Positions 44,339 through 56,928 of a stretch of 64,000 nucleotides of DNA are shown piece by piece (position 1 is the stretch's first letter; each line of letters begins with the position of its first letter). Below the pieces are notes generated by a model. The model did not search any database. It worked only from the letters and a program-made list of their open reading frames with translations, and was not told the origin of the DNA. The position numbers and the translations under genes are program-made. Source of the DNA: Pleurostoma richardsiae (Eukaryota > Ascomycota > Sordariomycetes > Calosphaeriales > Pleurostomataceae); NCBI GenBank assembly GCA_030052745.1, contig JANBVO010000039.1, positions 1 through 64,000 on the forward strand. The letters are read 5' to 3'.

Positions 44339-47300
44339 TCAGCGCCGAAAGCAAAGAATGGTCGTTGACTGGCAGGATGAAGAAGAAAGAAGAGCAAAAG
44401 CTCAGGGAGGAGCGGTCGCTGGAGGGCGTGGTATTTATCGAGACCGGGTTCCATCGAGTGTCTCTAATTTAAGCAGCCATGCATGCCATGCAACCTTCCC
44501 CCCCAGTTGGACGGTCGCACCACATGCTGGCGGAACCTGGGGAGTGACCCGAGCTGGGCCAGGCTGGCCAGCTAGCATTGCCACCGACCTCTTCTGGAGC
44601 AACCGATTTCCAGCTTGGCGCAGATAAGGGAGCAATGGGACGTGTGCCCCGAGAGGCGACGGGGAGAGATAACGAGGGGCCTGCTCAAGGTCTGGTTCGT
44701 CGATCAGGGGGGGAATGGAACGCAGAGCGGTCGGGGCGCGTCGATTTGCAGGCTGCACAGAGGGGCAAAACTGAACATCCCTGCGGATAATGAGCATTGT
44801 CCGGCCGATAGGTTGGTTTGTATCACCCGAACGTCCAACGCCCTGGCCCGCATTAGGCAGGTCGGGAGTCCCGCGATGGAGACCTGTCTCCAGCTTGGCG
44901 AGTCAGGACGTTGGAAACGGTCGCATAGCTCGCGCAGGTGGCGGGCCAAGACCCCAAATGTGAACATCGCGCCGCCAACTCGTGCTTCTAGAAGTCCAGC
45001 CGCGCCCTTCGATGCATCCTGGCAAGAGCTTGATTGAATGAAGCCCTCCCAATGCACTCACACTTCTACGGAGTAAGTTATGATGTAGATTGACATGCTC
45101 GCAGTCGCCAGCCAATCCTCGCGCGGCATAGCGGTATGCATCCATTTTATGACACACAACACAGATGGGAGTGCGGCATCTCGACCTACGTCGCGGCTGG
45201 CAGTGTAAGCCGAGGGAGACACGGCAGTCGCATCGGAGCGTCCCATCGCGCCAGAAACCAGTTCGCTCCCGACTATGTGGGTGGTGCTATAGTGTAAGCG
45301 CGAAGTGGCCGCCGACTATGGATGTAGTGACACGTGCTAATCCGGTTGATACCTTGCTTTTCCTCGATTTTCTCCATTCGCCTGCGTAACAGCATTGACA
45401 GGTGGTCGGGAGATCGTGAGACTGTCGCTTATCTTGGGCTGTGGGCTTCATGCGCGTGGATGAGCAGATCCGAAGAGGTGCCGTTTGCTACGTGTGGAGG
45501 AGAAAGTCGGGTCAGCCCAGTGGAGGAGGACTAATGCAGCCGCGCCGCTCCTATTCGCCTGGGCCCTGTCCCCAGAGGCTCTTCAGATTCCATCCTTCTA
45601 GACGCCCGCTCCACGGTTCCGGGCTTCAACATCATCAGTTGCATCTCCGGCTCCGACGAACTAGGATTCATCGGGCAGGTCCAAAGCAAGCTCCCCGATC
45701 TGGCTACGCCGCCCGCTGCGGCCAAGAGCCTCGGCGCGCGTTCAAGCTCTGAGGCTACTCTTGGCTGGCAGCCTGGCTGGAAAATCCTCCGCACACACGG
45801 AATCATCCGAGGCCGGTGGGCAGACAATGCGGCGAGTTCGGGCGAGGTGGTGAGGAGGTGGGAGGGCAGCAAAGAACAGTTTCTGCGCAGGATCACCAAC
45901 CTGGACATCATCCTAGGCCCCAGGCTAGATCCTCCAATGGCGCAGCCCGTACTGGAAAGCGGAAGGTAGATAACCGGAGGCGGGAAGGATGCCCAATCGA
46001 ATACGGAGTGAGTAGATTACTGCTCCAGGCAGCGCTCAACAGTGCCAAAGTGCATGTCAGACAGTCAGCTTGCAGCAAAGGGGGGCTTGATTGGGGATGA
46101 CGACGGGTGATGATGGCTTCATTGGGCGATGAAAGGGCGGTGACAAGTTCCTTTTACCTCACCATTGCAACACCACAGCGGCGACGGCCGCGGACTGCCG
46201 CGCGGCTTCCCAGTAGCTCGTACATCTGCCCTACTTGCATATCGTCCTTACGTAAGGGAGTCAAGTCCCGAGAAGTGAATGCCAAGAAGCTTAAATCGAC
46301 GTCCCACACGCTAATGCAGCGCGCATACCTCTTTGGGGTTAGCCTGGTGCACAGCGGTCGGTACGTACTTCATGGCGGAGTTCCGGGCTGGTCAAAGGCC
46401 CACGATCATAATCACCCCGTCTTACTTCTGCACCTCCATCACGAGACACAGATTTATTGTTTGGTCTTGGGGGCCCAAAAGAGAGCATGATACGATATGC
46501 CTGAGTGGGACGCCACCCTCACTCGTATAAAGACCCGATCGGCCAATGCTTTCACACTCCGTTATCAGTACCGGCATCTCAGTCCACCTCTCGCGATCTC
46601 AGGAATCTCGAGGAGCAGACTCATGCCATCCCTGCTCGTCTTCTTCAGTCATGGATTTCATATGTTGGCATTTAGGCATTTAGAGACTATGATAGAGTGA
46701 TCTCGAAAGTGGAGCACCTGGTGCTTGCTTTGGAGTCTAGCATAGTATACTAGTGCAGGCGAGTTGACGGATTTCGGACAATGCCAGCAACCTCTAAGGG
46801 AAGGCCAGCTCAACTACCTGCTTTCTACGGTAAGCGGCGCTACTCGAAGGATTTAAAGGACCCCTCAGCGGACCGTCCCCGCCAAGCATGCTCTAGGTTT
46901 GAAGAGGGTGCTTTGCATTTGCCTGCCTTATCAAGTCAAGGCTTCGCACAGACCACGATCGTGATGCGCCGCTTTTGGTATCTCGCTAGAGTATGCGAAG
47001 TACTAAATCAATCCATTGACTGCTACCCGGCCCCGCCCACAGATTCGGATCTCACAGGTGTCCGTCCAGTGCATACTGTCCGAAGTGACCAGAGAATACT
47101 TTGTGCATTATAGGTATTCGTGCATTAGAGGGGGGACATCGCGACGTCGTTGTCGGTAACGCATCCGAAATGTCACCCGCCCCCTTGGTCTGTTTCAAGG
47201 GATGGTATTACCCACCCTTCAAGTATCACCGAAAAGGTACTTAGAGATGACTGTATATCTCGTCGGTTTATACATCCGTCTCGTTGTCGGCTCTGTGACC

Positions 47301-47848
47301 TAGAGATATCTCCCGGGGTATCAACTTAGGCTTCAACATATACAAATATATCCTTCTTCTACATAGCCTTCATAGGCACAAGACAGCAGTCAGATATACT
47401 CCGCAACACGACCTAGATCCTCCCGTGATGCCCTGAGCTACCTGACGCCTTCGTGGCCTCTTTGAAGAGTGCAAACAGGCACCGGCCTTCGCAGCTTCCT
47501 GAATTCCAGTGTACAAAGAGGCATTGAATATATAATATATTATATGTGACACAGGCAGCCGCGCAAAGCGAGTCGCGCGGCGCTCGACAGTATGGAGGAA
47601 TATCAATGGCCCCCCCAAACCCAGTGATCGCAAGCCACCCAAGTCATCCCCGGAACGCCTTGATCGTCACCCAGGTTCCAGCCAGTAACTTTTGTAGATA
47701 GCATGTCTCCGAAGATCATGTCAAACGCCTGCCCACATGCCCGGTCTCAAATGCAGCTGGCCAGTCGTGATTATACAAAGTACGCCCCCAAGAATACTCC
47801 CAATCATTAGACCAAAAAATCGGCCAAAGTTTCACAGCTGCCAGCATG
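44339..47848. other. Largest gene-free stretch (3.5 kb)
   Basis: This lies between the OPT promoter and the 3' end of Zn2Cys6 factor 3. Several frames of 90-140 codons exist, but none has a family motif and none joins through convincing splice sites to another. Composition is mixed, with AT-rich patches near 47280-47350 and 47520-47550. I see no tRNA or intact element. Confidence 0.45.
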
Positions 47849-50820
47849 TCATCCTCCACTGGCCGGCCCGGATTCATCGTGGAATATTAGCATTGGCCAC
47901 TGTCCTACAGGGCCACCAGCAGCAACGCCGCCGTTCCCACCCATCTCTCCACCAGGCCCGGCACCGGCCCCGTCCCGCTGCTGGGCACCGCCAAGGGTCA
48001 GTAGGGCGTTCGCGCTGTATCGATCCTGGCTGTCCGCAATGGCGGCCGTCCAGTCGTGCCACGAGTTGCCGCCGCCCACCAGCGCCCTGCTCCAGTCTTC
48101 GGTGGCACCCCCAGCCGCTACCTGGCCAGACACCTGCTGGGCCGCCTGGCTGGCAAAGGCCACCAGAGGGTTCTGCTCGGCCCCATTGGCTGGCCCTGGG
48201 CCGGCGTACATGTAGGCCGAGGAGTCGTTCGGGTCGAAGCCGGCCATGGCGCCGTTGCCGTTTGTTGCTGTAGGCGCCGCCCCGCCATGATCGGGAAACG
48301 CGAGCTGGGAATAGGATGCTGCCGTAGCCTGCGGCATAGAGTTCTCGTAAAACGCACCATTTCCGGCGGCCGTACTGGTCTGGATGCCGCTGCCCCCAGC
48401 AGGATTCCCGTTGTTGACGGTGGGTGTCGCAGAGCGCATTTCTGGGAGTTGCTCCGGGGTTTCTGTGAAAGACTCGTGCTTGACGGGTTCAGGCATCAGC
48501 TGTGGCTGCTGGCGCGAAACTTGAGAAGCTTCGGTCTTGCGCCGCATGTCATGCTCGATCCATGCGATGGTCCGCTGTATGATGGCGGAGATCTGACTGG
48601 GGATCGGAGAACCTGAGCCTGTGGCGTTGTTAGACAATCAATACCTGCGAATGCTCTCTGTGCTGCTGACGTACCAAGGAGACGGCCCATCTCAGAGATA
48701 ATAGTGAGCCACATCTCCATCTCTGTTCTTAGAAGAGCCACCTCGGCAGGTGTTATCTCGAATCTCCGTTTCCAGTGGCTGACTAACAAGGAGAAGGCGG
48801 CCGCCACATATACCGACATTTGGTACCACGTCGTGTCAAGTGATTTCAGCCTGAAGAGTTTGTCGACGACATAGAGGAGCTGTCTCGCCGCGTCCTCGCA
48901 TCTCCTAAAGTTCTCAGCGCAGAAAGCCTGGTCACTCGTAAGGCAAACCGACGGATGGCGTAGACACAGCTCGAACTCGAGGCTGAAAGCCTTTGTGTAG
49001 AGAGCAAATATCTGCATGCCGGGTCTGCACGTCTCAACTCTTAGGTCATCAGGCAGCCCCTGCTGCCATTCCCTGTGCTTTGCCTCGAGACTATGGACCA
49101 TGTCGATGTATTTGCTCGGGTCTCGGCGCACGCTGTACATGGTCGTGAAGAGCTCGAGGTAGGCGGGGATGATCCTGAAGCCGTAAAGTCCGCTTATAAA
49201 CGGGCTCTGCCCAATCTTGGACGGGTCTGAGATGCCTTGCTCGGTGAGGTAGTCATCGGGGACAACCACTGGAAACTCGCAGTCGAATTCGGCAACCGTG
49301 ATCGGCATCGGCCGGCCCAGGCGGCCGTGGAGACTGACCAGTATCAACAGAATGGTCCACCAGGCACGCTTCCTCAGCTCGTCTTCCAATGTGACCCCGT
49401 CTTCCGGTCGCCGCATGGAGCGGTGGAAGCCTAGCTCGATAGCCTTATTAAAGGCAAAAGTAGCGACCAGTGAGCCGCAGCCGGGTTTCGGAAAGGCACG
49501 AGTGTGTACGACGATCAGCGCCAGCGCCTGGACAGTTGCAAGGGACGAATCGGAAGTCAAGTCGTAGAACCTGCCGAGGCACCAGTGGTAGTGCTTGTTG
49601 GACAAGTCATTCAAATGCGCCTGCTTCTCGGGTTCCTCGCGGTTCCGGACACCGTATTGGAAATAGATTGTGGCGAAGACCATGTTGACTATGATGAGCT
49701 CGGCAGCAGAGGGCTTGAAGGAAGGATCATCGTATATGCGCGTTAACTGTACATGGCTTAGCACCAGGGTTCTAAGCGAGTCCAACCGCCAGGAAACATG
49801 GGCCGACTCACGAGCTTCATGAAGGAGGGCTTGTGAAGCACAGGTACAAACGGGAGGATCATTAAGAAGTACCACTCGGCGTAAGTGAATGCGTCACTCC
49901 TTGACGGCAATGGGACATCGTCCAGTCTCGGATTTACACCCATGGTCGAATTGAGAAACGCCTGGACCGACTTGTTGTAGATAGGCGAAGTGATCTGGGC
50001 TCCTAGTGGCGGCTCGTCCATGTCCGGGGCATCAAACGAGGTGATGTCGATGGTCATGCCCAAGATGGACAGCTGGGTACCCTTGATGGAGCTGAGCGGC
50101 GCATTGTCTGCCATGACACCGAGATGGCTATCCGTAGGCCTAGTATCCAACAATGGGTTGGAACTCAGGCTCTGAGCGGGCGCCGACGGCTTCTGCATTT
50201 TCGAGTTCTTGACCCACACGGACCCGATCTGGGACCAGCCATCTTTGGAGGTCGGGTCGTTGACGGGATTCCCGACCGCGTCGAACATCATGCCTGGCGG
50301 ATAGACCTGGCTGAACGCCGACCATTGCCACGGGGCGACCTGAACGCCGTTGTTGTCTAGTAGTTTCTCTAGCTCGCGTATATGGGCCAACATGTCCCTC
50401 TTCTCCCTCTCCAATTCCTGCAGATAGCCCCTCCTCTCTGTTCGGCCGGTGACCCTGTCCGTCACGTAACATTCGAGGCTCTGGCTGGTGCAGTGGGAGC
50501 AGCCTTCAGGGAGGGCATCGCAGCGGATCTTCCGGACCTGCAGAGACATGCGGTCAGCACCGGCTGGGGCCTGCTGCACACGACAGCCTCGTCTTCTAGA
50601 CAAGTGGCCTTGTTTTCCTCACCTTGCAGCGATCGCACGCCTGACCGGTCCGCGTGTATGAATGCAATTTGTTCTTGACGATGGTGGAGAAGTCCTCGGT
50701 GCGCTCCACTCTTGGGATCTTCAGCTTGGGGGAAGACGGGCCGTCGCCGGGCCCGGCTGGAGACTCCTCGGTCTCCTCGCCCGGGCGCTTGAGAGGACGG
50801 CCGGCCAGCGGCGGCGGCAT
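47849..50820 (-). CDS. Zn2Cys6 transcription factor 3 with fungal-specific TF domain
   Basis: Exons 50820-50623, 50537-49812, 49746-48675 and 48618-47849 (introns of 85, 65 and 56 bases) give 921 residues. Intron 1 splits the zinc cluster, and joining restores ACDRCKVRKIRCDALPEGCSH; cysteines are at 62, 65, 72, 79, 82 and 89 (CX2CX6CX6CX2CX6C). A short coiled coil follows directly (YLQELEREKRDMLAHIRELE), as expected for a dimeric binder. The middle homology region includes IIVNMVFATIYFQYG, and LRKRAWWTILLILVSLHGRLGRP marks the fungal TF domain. The C-terminal exon is Gly/Ala/Asn-rich and low in complexity, a likely activation region. It belongs to a different subgroup from factors 1 and 2; it is the nearest regulator to the GH106-like gene. 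Confidence 0.92.
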
Positions 50821-52828
50821 GTTTGCCGTGTCCGCAGCAGCGGCGCGTAGCTTGGTGAAAGCTTCAGCGCCCGCGGACTAGTCGATTGCAGCCACCGTCA
50901 TTCGAGAATATGGACCTGCCGTGATGGATGGACAGCCGTCTAGACGCTGGGCGGGTCGCGATTTGCCAACGGGGATTGCCGCGTATGCGATGGAGAATGC
51001 CGTGAGATTTCCTGGGGCAGACGGACCTGCATGTCCAGGCACTCGGGAGCTGGGGAGGCGGAGTGCGGAGACTCCCAGCCAATGGCTCGAGCTGCAGATT
51101 CTACAGTCATGTTACCTACGCTAATCCTAACATGGATGGCGCACTAAGTTAGCAGGGGGGTTGACAAAAAGAATGACGGGCCCGGTAACAGTTTGCTTAA
51201 GTATTTACAACCAAATATCCTGGCCATAACGATTTTGACGCTCTTTAGAATGCAAAATACATATTCATGAGGCCATAGTTTAGCTTTACCTTAATTCTTA
51301 ACTGGTATAGAGCTCGCGTGGTGGTGTTATTGGCGTCGACTGTTTTGTAGTTGTGAGGCGGTTATGGTAGGGAACCAGTCATTCAAATTGTCACCCACCG
51401 GGTTAGGTACCTATCTAGGTAGGTACGTCTTAGGTAAGGTAACTTACCTGCCTACACCTACACAATAAGTGTAGGTACCGAGTGAACGTCTGACCCAACT
51501 GGATCTCTGAAACCTCTCTATCAACAAAGTAATCCGAAAATATCACTCTCACTTATTCTCTTAGGTCTGTCCATCTAGCAAGAAGTGCATTGTGCCTAAC
51601 CCTATGCGTAGAAACTTCCGTCAATGTTACCTACCCATGTATCTTCCCTTAGGCTGTGACGGTATCCGATTCAATTTGAAACCACGCCTACGACAGCCAA
51701 CGAGCAGCTTTGGAAGTGTTTCTTCTTGCGAAGAGACCCGGGCAGGATCGTGATGTTTGAACAGAGGAGTTCAAACGTCTTCGAGAACGTCCCGCAGCTG
51801 TAACCTTACAAGGTCTTCTCCAAGAGGCCTAACACACTGGGTAGTCCTCGGCGGTCATTGGCACGATAATCGAAGCGAAGTTCACCTGCTTCATCTAACG
51901 GCTTGAGCTGAGATCCAATAACTTTCTTGGGAGTGTACGTTGCTGAAATGATACGCATGCAACCAGTACTATCTCCTCCCTTCTAGCAAGGAGATAGGAT
52001 CAGCAGCTGATTTGCCATAAGCTCGGCAACGGCAGGGACTGACGTTCCTGTAGAGCTAGATCAGCAGACAGCCATGCAAAGATGTTGAGGTTGGCGTGAC
52101 GTTGTTGCCTTTTGAAGAGGTTCCCTCCGCTGGAATTTGCCTTATCCGAAACCTCGATGTTTAAACTCAGTGAAATAACCGCTTCGTAACCTTCCGGTAT
52201 GTCCTACTAAGACGACAGAATAGGTCACGAAGGCTGAAGCCCGTGTAAGGCGGGATTTTAGAGGGGTATGATTCTGGAGGTGAGAGGAACAAGGTTCTAG
52301 AGCGGCCTACGAGCCGCATACCGCCCAAGGGACCTCGGTTGAATCACGCAGTACATTTGTCTTGGGTAGCAGCTGTAGTCATTAGGACGATACTTGGCAA
52401 CGCACGGCTGTATTATGCCCGAACTAAAATATGAGATACTATGGCAATCATAGTTTCTTTTATCGAGATACATGGATTGTAAAGCGGTCAAGGAACAACA
52501 CACGGGGGAGGGAAAGAGTACTATTTACGGGCATAATGGACCATCCCCAACGCACCCACGGATACAAACAATGTGCTACTCAAGATGCCATAAAAGCAAT
52601 GACGTTCAACAAGCGACAACCGGATACCCGTAGGTCGAAAGACTCCTAGGCGTCAGGTATACAAAGAACGCTAAGAGGTCGCATTGGCTGGTATTCTTTA
52701 TCTACTGAGAAACGAAGTCTCATGATCCTCCTACTCCATAGGGAGTCTGCCTCCTTCGAAAGGAATAGGGTATCCCGTACAACTTGACGAAACAAGAACG
52801 GAAAGTGTCCAGTTGGTATTACCGCTGT
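50821..52828. other. Gene-free stretch (2.0 kb)
   Basis: The left part is the promoter of factor 3. A cluster of TAGGTA motifs near 51403-51479 is listed separately. No gene is supported. Confidence 0.45.
51403..51479. repeat. Cluster of TAGGTA/TACCTA motifs with small palindromes
   Basis: At least eight TAGGTA or its complement occur in 77 bases. Two small inverted repeats are visible: AGGTAAG-GTAA-CTTACCT and ACCTACAC-AATAA-GTGTAGGT. The role is unknown. Confidence 0.7.
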
Positions 52829-55800
52829 TCATCTTAAGCTAACATCGTGACTTTCCCCATGACCAACAAGCACCCAGCCGCTATCAACTTCTGAAGTCAC
52901 CTCAGTTAGGATTGTCGGGCACTCCAGTATCCCTATCGGCTTCAGGTTATACCCATCCGTCCATGCCCATTCTCCCCAGTCACGAGCTGCGTGCATAATA
53001 TCAGCGAAACAGGAACTTCAAGGTCTTATCCCAACAGAGCGACGCATCGCGTGTGGAATAGTCGAACACTTACACCTCCAGATATCCGGCCAGCACGACC
53101 CCGCAACCCCGTCAGGGAGATGGACGTGACCGAACGCGTTGAAGCGGTTTCCAAACGCCGTAATCGCAATATCATGCTCGCAGGCCCCAAGCCGACCCAG
53201 GTTGAGGGTCCTCGGCTGTGTCGCGATGTTGCCTCTCTTCTCTCCCTTCCCGTCCGCTTGGACGACGTCGACCCTCAGCACCGGGCTCGAGAACTGTGGA
53301 ACGGAGAGCGCGGCCTGAGCTGGGCTTTCAAGGATGAACTTGCACTTGTAGGTTACGTTGCCGACATAGAAGGGCAGTCCCTGCGTCGTGATGTCGCCCC
53401 ACGTCGGAACCGGGGTGACAGCGGCACAGAGAAACGGCGTGTTGTCCCTGAACCGAACGTCAAATGAGCCAAGCAGATATATCCTCTCCAGGTTGGTGAG
53501 AATCCCGAAAGCGACCTCCAGGGTGATACAGTTAGGTCCCTTGCGGATGGTGTCCTCCGCAACAGGTACTGTCCTGATGGCTTCGTCGACCCACCACGAG
53601 GCTTCGTCGTTCTGTCCTGAGATTTGTGTGCCATTGACAGATATGACAACAGCGTCCACGTCTTCGAGCGCTAGCTGCGTCGGTTCCGAGATGTCTGCAT
53701 CGGAGTGGAAGTCAAAGGCCAACGTGACTTTCGCTCGTGGTTGGCGTTCGGGACCGGTGACGGTCCACGGCTGCCTCCACGCTGACCCTTTGCGGGGCAT
53801 CTTCAGGATATCACGGATAGCGTTGTCAACCTGTAGGATCTCTTTCGTCTCTGACCATGGACCATCATCTACTTTGTAGGTGGCATAGTCCAGCATCAGA
53901 ACGTTTGGCTCGGAGAGGTCGACGCCAACAAGCTCGACATGTCCCGTCTGCCGTGCACGATCTTCAGAAATTTGGGGCAGCGACGCAGGAAGATCATCAG
54001 ATGATGATGCCAACGGCTGTAGTCTCAGCAGCAGGCTGCCACAGCCCTCGAACATATAATAGAAGGTGGTCCGCCCGCTGCTAGTCATTGCGCTGACGAC
54101 TTGATCTTCTGTTCCTGTGAATGTATCTAGTACAAACGGCGTGTAAGACCCCTTCAGATCGATGAAGGTACGATACGAGTTGTCCCGATCCGTGTTGCAG
54201 ATGAAGACGAAGCGGTCCTCTCCATCTTGCCGCATCTGGTACAGGAGCGTCTCGGTTGGGACAGGGCTGGGTGGATCCGGCAGTGGCCTCGGATCGTCTT
54301 TAACAATCTTCAGGTCGCGATATGTCTCCAAAGAAGCAAGCACGTCAATTTTGTTCCATGGAATCCTGGTGCTGCTGGCGTTCAAGTTCTCTAAGGCGTA
54401 GGTGGGAGCTTCCTGAGCATCAACTAGCTTCGGGGCAGATCCGGCAACGATGACACTACCGCCAAGCTCCATGAACCGCGATAATATCTTCACTGTCGTT
54501 GACCGAATCGTCAGCAGATTCGGAAGAATGACTACTTCGTATCGACACTTGCCGACGCGCAGCTTCTTCCCTGATACTCCCCCAAACTGATCCGGCAGGA
54601 GGCTCTCCGAGATGAAGTCGAAGTCTAGCAGCCCGTGAAGAAGCCACGAAGTCAAGTCCGCAAAGTCCTGATCGCGCCGCTGCATCTCATCGCCGGCACC
54701 GTTGGGACCAAAGCTCAGCCAGAAGCTCTCGATTGGATGGATCACCGCAACCCGTGTGACGGCCCGCCCGCGGGTCATGGCAACCCCGACCCGCGCGAAG
54801 TGGTCCTCGATGTAAGAGTACTCCTTATACCAAGGGCTCTGGTAGCTGATACTGGCGGGGTAGTCGCGCTTCGCCTCGCCAGCCATGCTGAGCCACGCTA
54901 GGTGGTGCACCCGGAAGGTGATGCCCAGCGCGGCCTGCCAGTCGCCGCAGCCCTTATGACCTTCAAAAGTGAAGTACCAGTGCGTGCAGCCGTAGATCTC
55001 GCTCATACAGCCACGCACGCCGTTCTGTCGTGCGACACTGGACGCCTGCTTGGCCGTATTGTACTCGAACCCGTCGTTCAGCAGGTCGATGCCCGGGAGG
55101 TCTTGGCTGCGGTAGCAGCGCATGGCCTCGCCTAGAGCCGTGGTCTGAGATCGAAGCGTTGGCTCTTCCATCATGTGGCCATCCAGAAATATGCTGTTGG
55201 CCTTACACCAGGCGGCTAGCTGGTCCATGAAGGCGGACACGAACCGTTCGCAGACGTGGTCATGGAAGCGGTATCGTGTCAGGCTCGGCTTGCCGTTGGG
55301 AAGGTCCCATATGAGCTCTGGAAGCTTCTCAATCAGATCGGCACCTGCCCCGTATTCCCGGCGGAAACTCTCAGCTAGGTCAGATGTCCAAGGCAAGAAG
55401 ACGTCCTCAGTTGCGCGCGGGTTTGACAGCTGTGTCTTAGTAGCAAACTGCGGCTCGTCTGTGAATATGCACGGGACGGTTGTGCCGAATTTGTCGCCAA
55501 TCTTGTCCTTGTACACCTCGTGGGTCGTCTCGATGAAGTGAGCCATGGCCTCCTTACTGAGGGTGTCGACGTATGTCTGGTCGTTGAACCACGGCGACGG
55601 AGGATTTGACTCCAGGTAGGCGATCCAAACTGCGGCCCCTTTCTGTGGCAGGACGGGGGGCTTGAGTCGGCGGTACTCCTTTAAGCACCCATCCTCGTCC
55701 AGGGTAACGGCATACATCGCAAGCAGATGCCCATTCTCCGACCGACAGGCCCTTGCTGTGCTCGGGGAACAGCCGCTGGGTTATACTGTTAGTGCATGGT

Positions 55801-56425
55801 CACGACACATCACTAGCCGTGTTTTGCTCACCCAACTGGCCCCGCGGTACCGTAGGGCCGTTTCGTGAACAGAATGTGTTGCCCCTTATACTCGGGAAAC
55901 TGCTTCGTCACCTTCCCACCAGCCGAGCCTGAGGGCCAGCGATCGTCGTCGTATCTTATGCCTCCATGAGCGTTGCGAGGTAGCCGGGGAGAAGGGGGAA
56001 GGTTGAAGCGACATCCACACCTACAGACAGGCCAGCATCCCTTTGCTTTCGGCGTAGTCGACGCAATCCCGCACCGCATCCATGAATTCGTTACCGAGAT
56101 ACTCGGTGTCCAGGCCGGTCCGGACGTGCATGTGGAACCCGCCCATGCCCATTTCCGCTAGGTGGTCGATCTGCCTCTTCAGGAGGTTCCTTTCCAGTCT
56201 GGTGTTCCAGGCCGAGAAGGGGCATCCTCGATACTCGGACGTCGGGTTCCGGAAGAGATCGGGGTCGAACGGCCCCGCGCTCTTGGGATAGGTGAGTGGA
56301 TTGGCAGGTCGATCATCACCGTTGCTAGTGTCTTCGCGAGGCATTGAATGGGGGCGTGTGTCGTCTGAACTGATCCTCGACCCGAGGGACAGCGCCGCCA
56401 TCTTCACCCTGGCCAGGTAATCCAT
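52829..56425 (-). CDS. GH106-like glycoside hydrolase (alpha-L-rhamnosidase-like)
   Basis: Exons 56425-56025, 55954-55832, 55775-53074 and 52986-52829 (introns of 70, 56 and 87 bases) give 1127 residues. The first junction restores KGMLACLYDDDRWPSG and the last WRSRDWGEWAWTDGYNLKPIG, so the gene extends past the apparent stop at 53018. The N-terminal part (WNTRLERNLL, GMGGFHMHVRTGLDTEYLG) and FTDEPQF fit the catalytic barrel of GH106-type enzymes, with Glu residues near FTDEP and GHMMEEP as possible catalysts. The C-terminal GNRFNAFGHVH is typical of the terminal beta-sandwich. No signal peptide is seen, so it probably works inside the cell. Met9 (56401) is an alternative start. Family fit is good; substrate is inferred. 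Confidence 0.85.
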
Positions 56426-56928
56426 CTGGATTCTGGAGCTGAGTAAGGCGCACAGGACGCCTCACTCCTAAGCCAAGGAGAATGCGAAGACTAGGATAGT
56501 GGTATGAAAGGCGTGCTAGATGCACTCCACCGAACTTCACACCTTGTTATACCCTACCATATCCGCGTCATAGCTTCGGGATTGGCGAGTGCCTTAAGAG
56601 ATAGGTAACCGTTTCGTCCTGTCCGTGATGCGACAGCATCCATCATGAGACTTTAGCGTCGTATGGCGACCTCAGCTAAAGCGTGACAGCTGTCTTGGCC
56701 TGTTGCAGCTAGTCTCGGCTCAAACAAACTGCCTAAAACAGCTAGTAAAACAGCTAGTGTCAGTAACGTTATAGCTAACTAAATTAGGCACAGAGTAATA
56801 TCCAAGCGTAAGGTTTCTCCACCTAGTTCGGAGTGAGTTACCCCTCCCCCGCCATCAGCACCTCCGATCCCAGCAACATTTTCAACAGCTTCATTCGGAT
56901 CAGGTCCCGTCCTGCGCGCCAAATCGCC
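56426..56928. promoter_or_regulatory. Divergent promoter: GH106-like gene and CGI121
   Basis: 503 bases between opposite start codons. An AACAGCTAGTAAAACAGCTAGT direct repeat lies near 56737-56758, and TTAGCTATAACG-type AT-rich sequence follows. No binding site can be named with confidence. Confidence 0.5.

Noticed and set aside
44615-45037. 140-codon plus-strand frame beyond the OPT gene
   Set aside because: There is no domain, no start context of note and no partner exon; a minus-strand frame of similar size overlaps it.
28651-56425. A classical secondary-metabolite gene cluster
   Set aside because: Transporters and regulators are plentiful, but no polyketide synthase, peptide synthetase, terpene synthase or dimethylallyl transferase occurs in the window.
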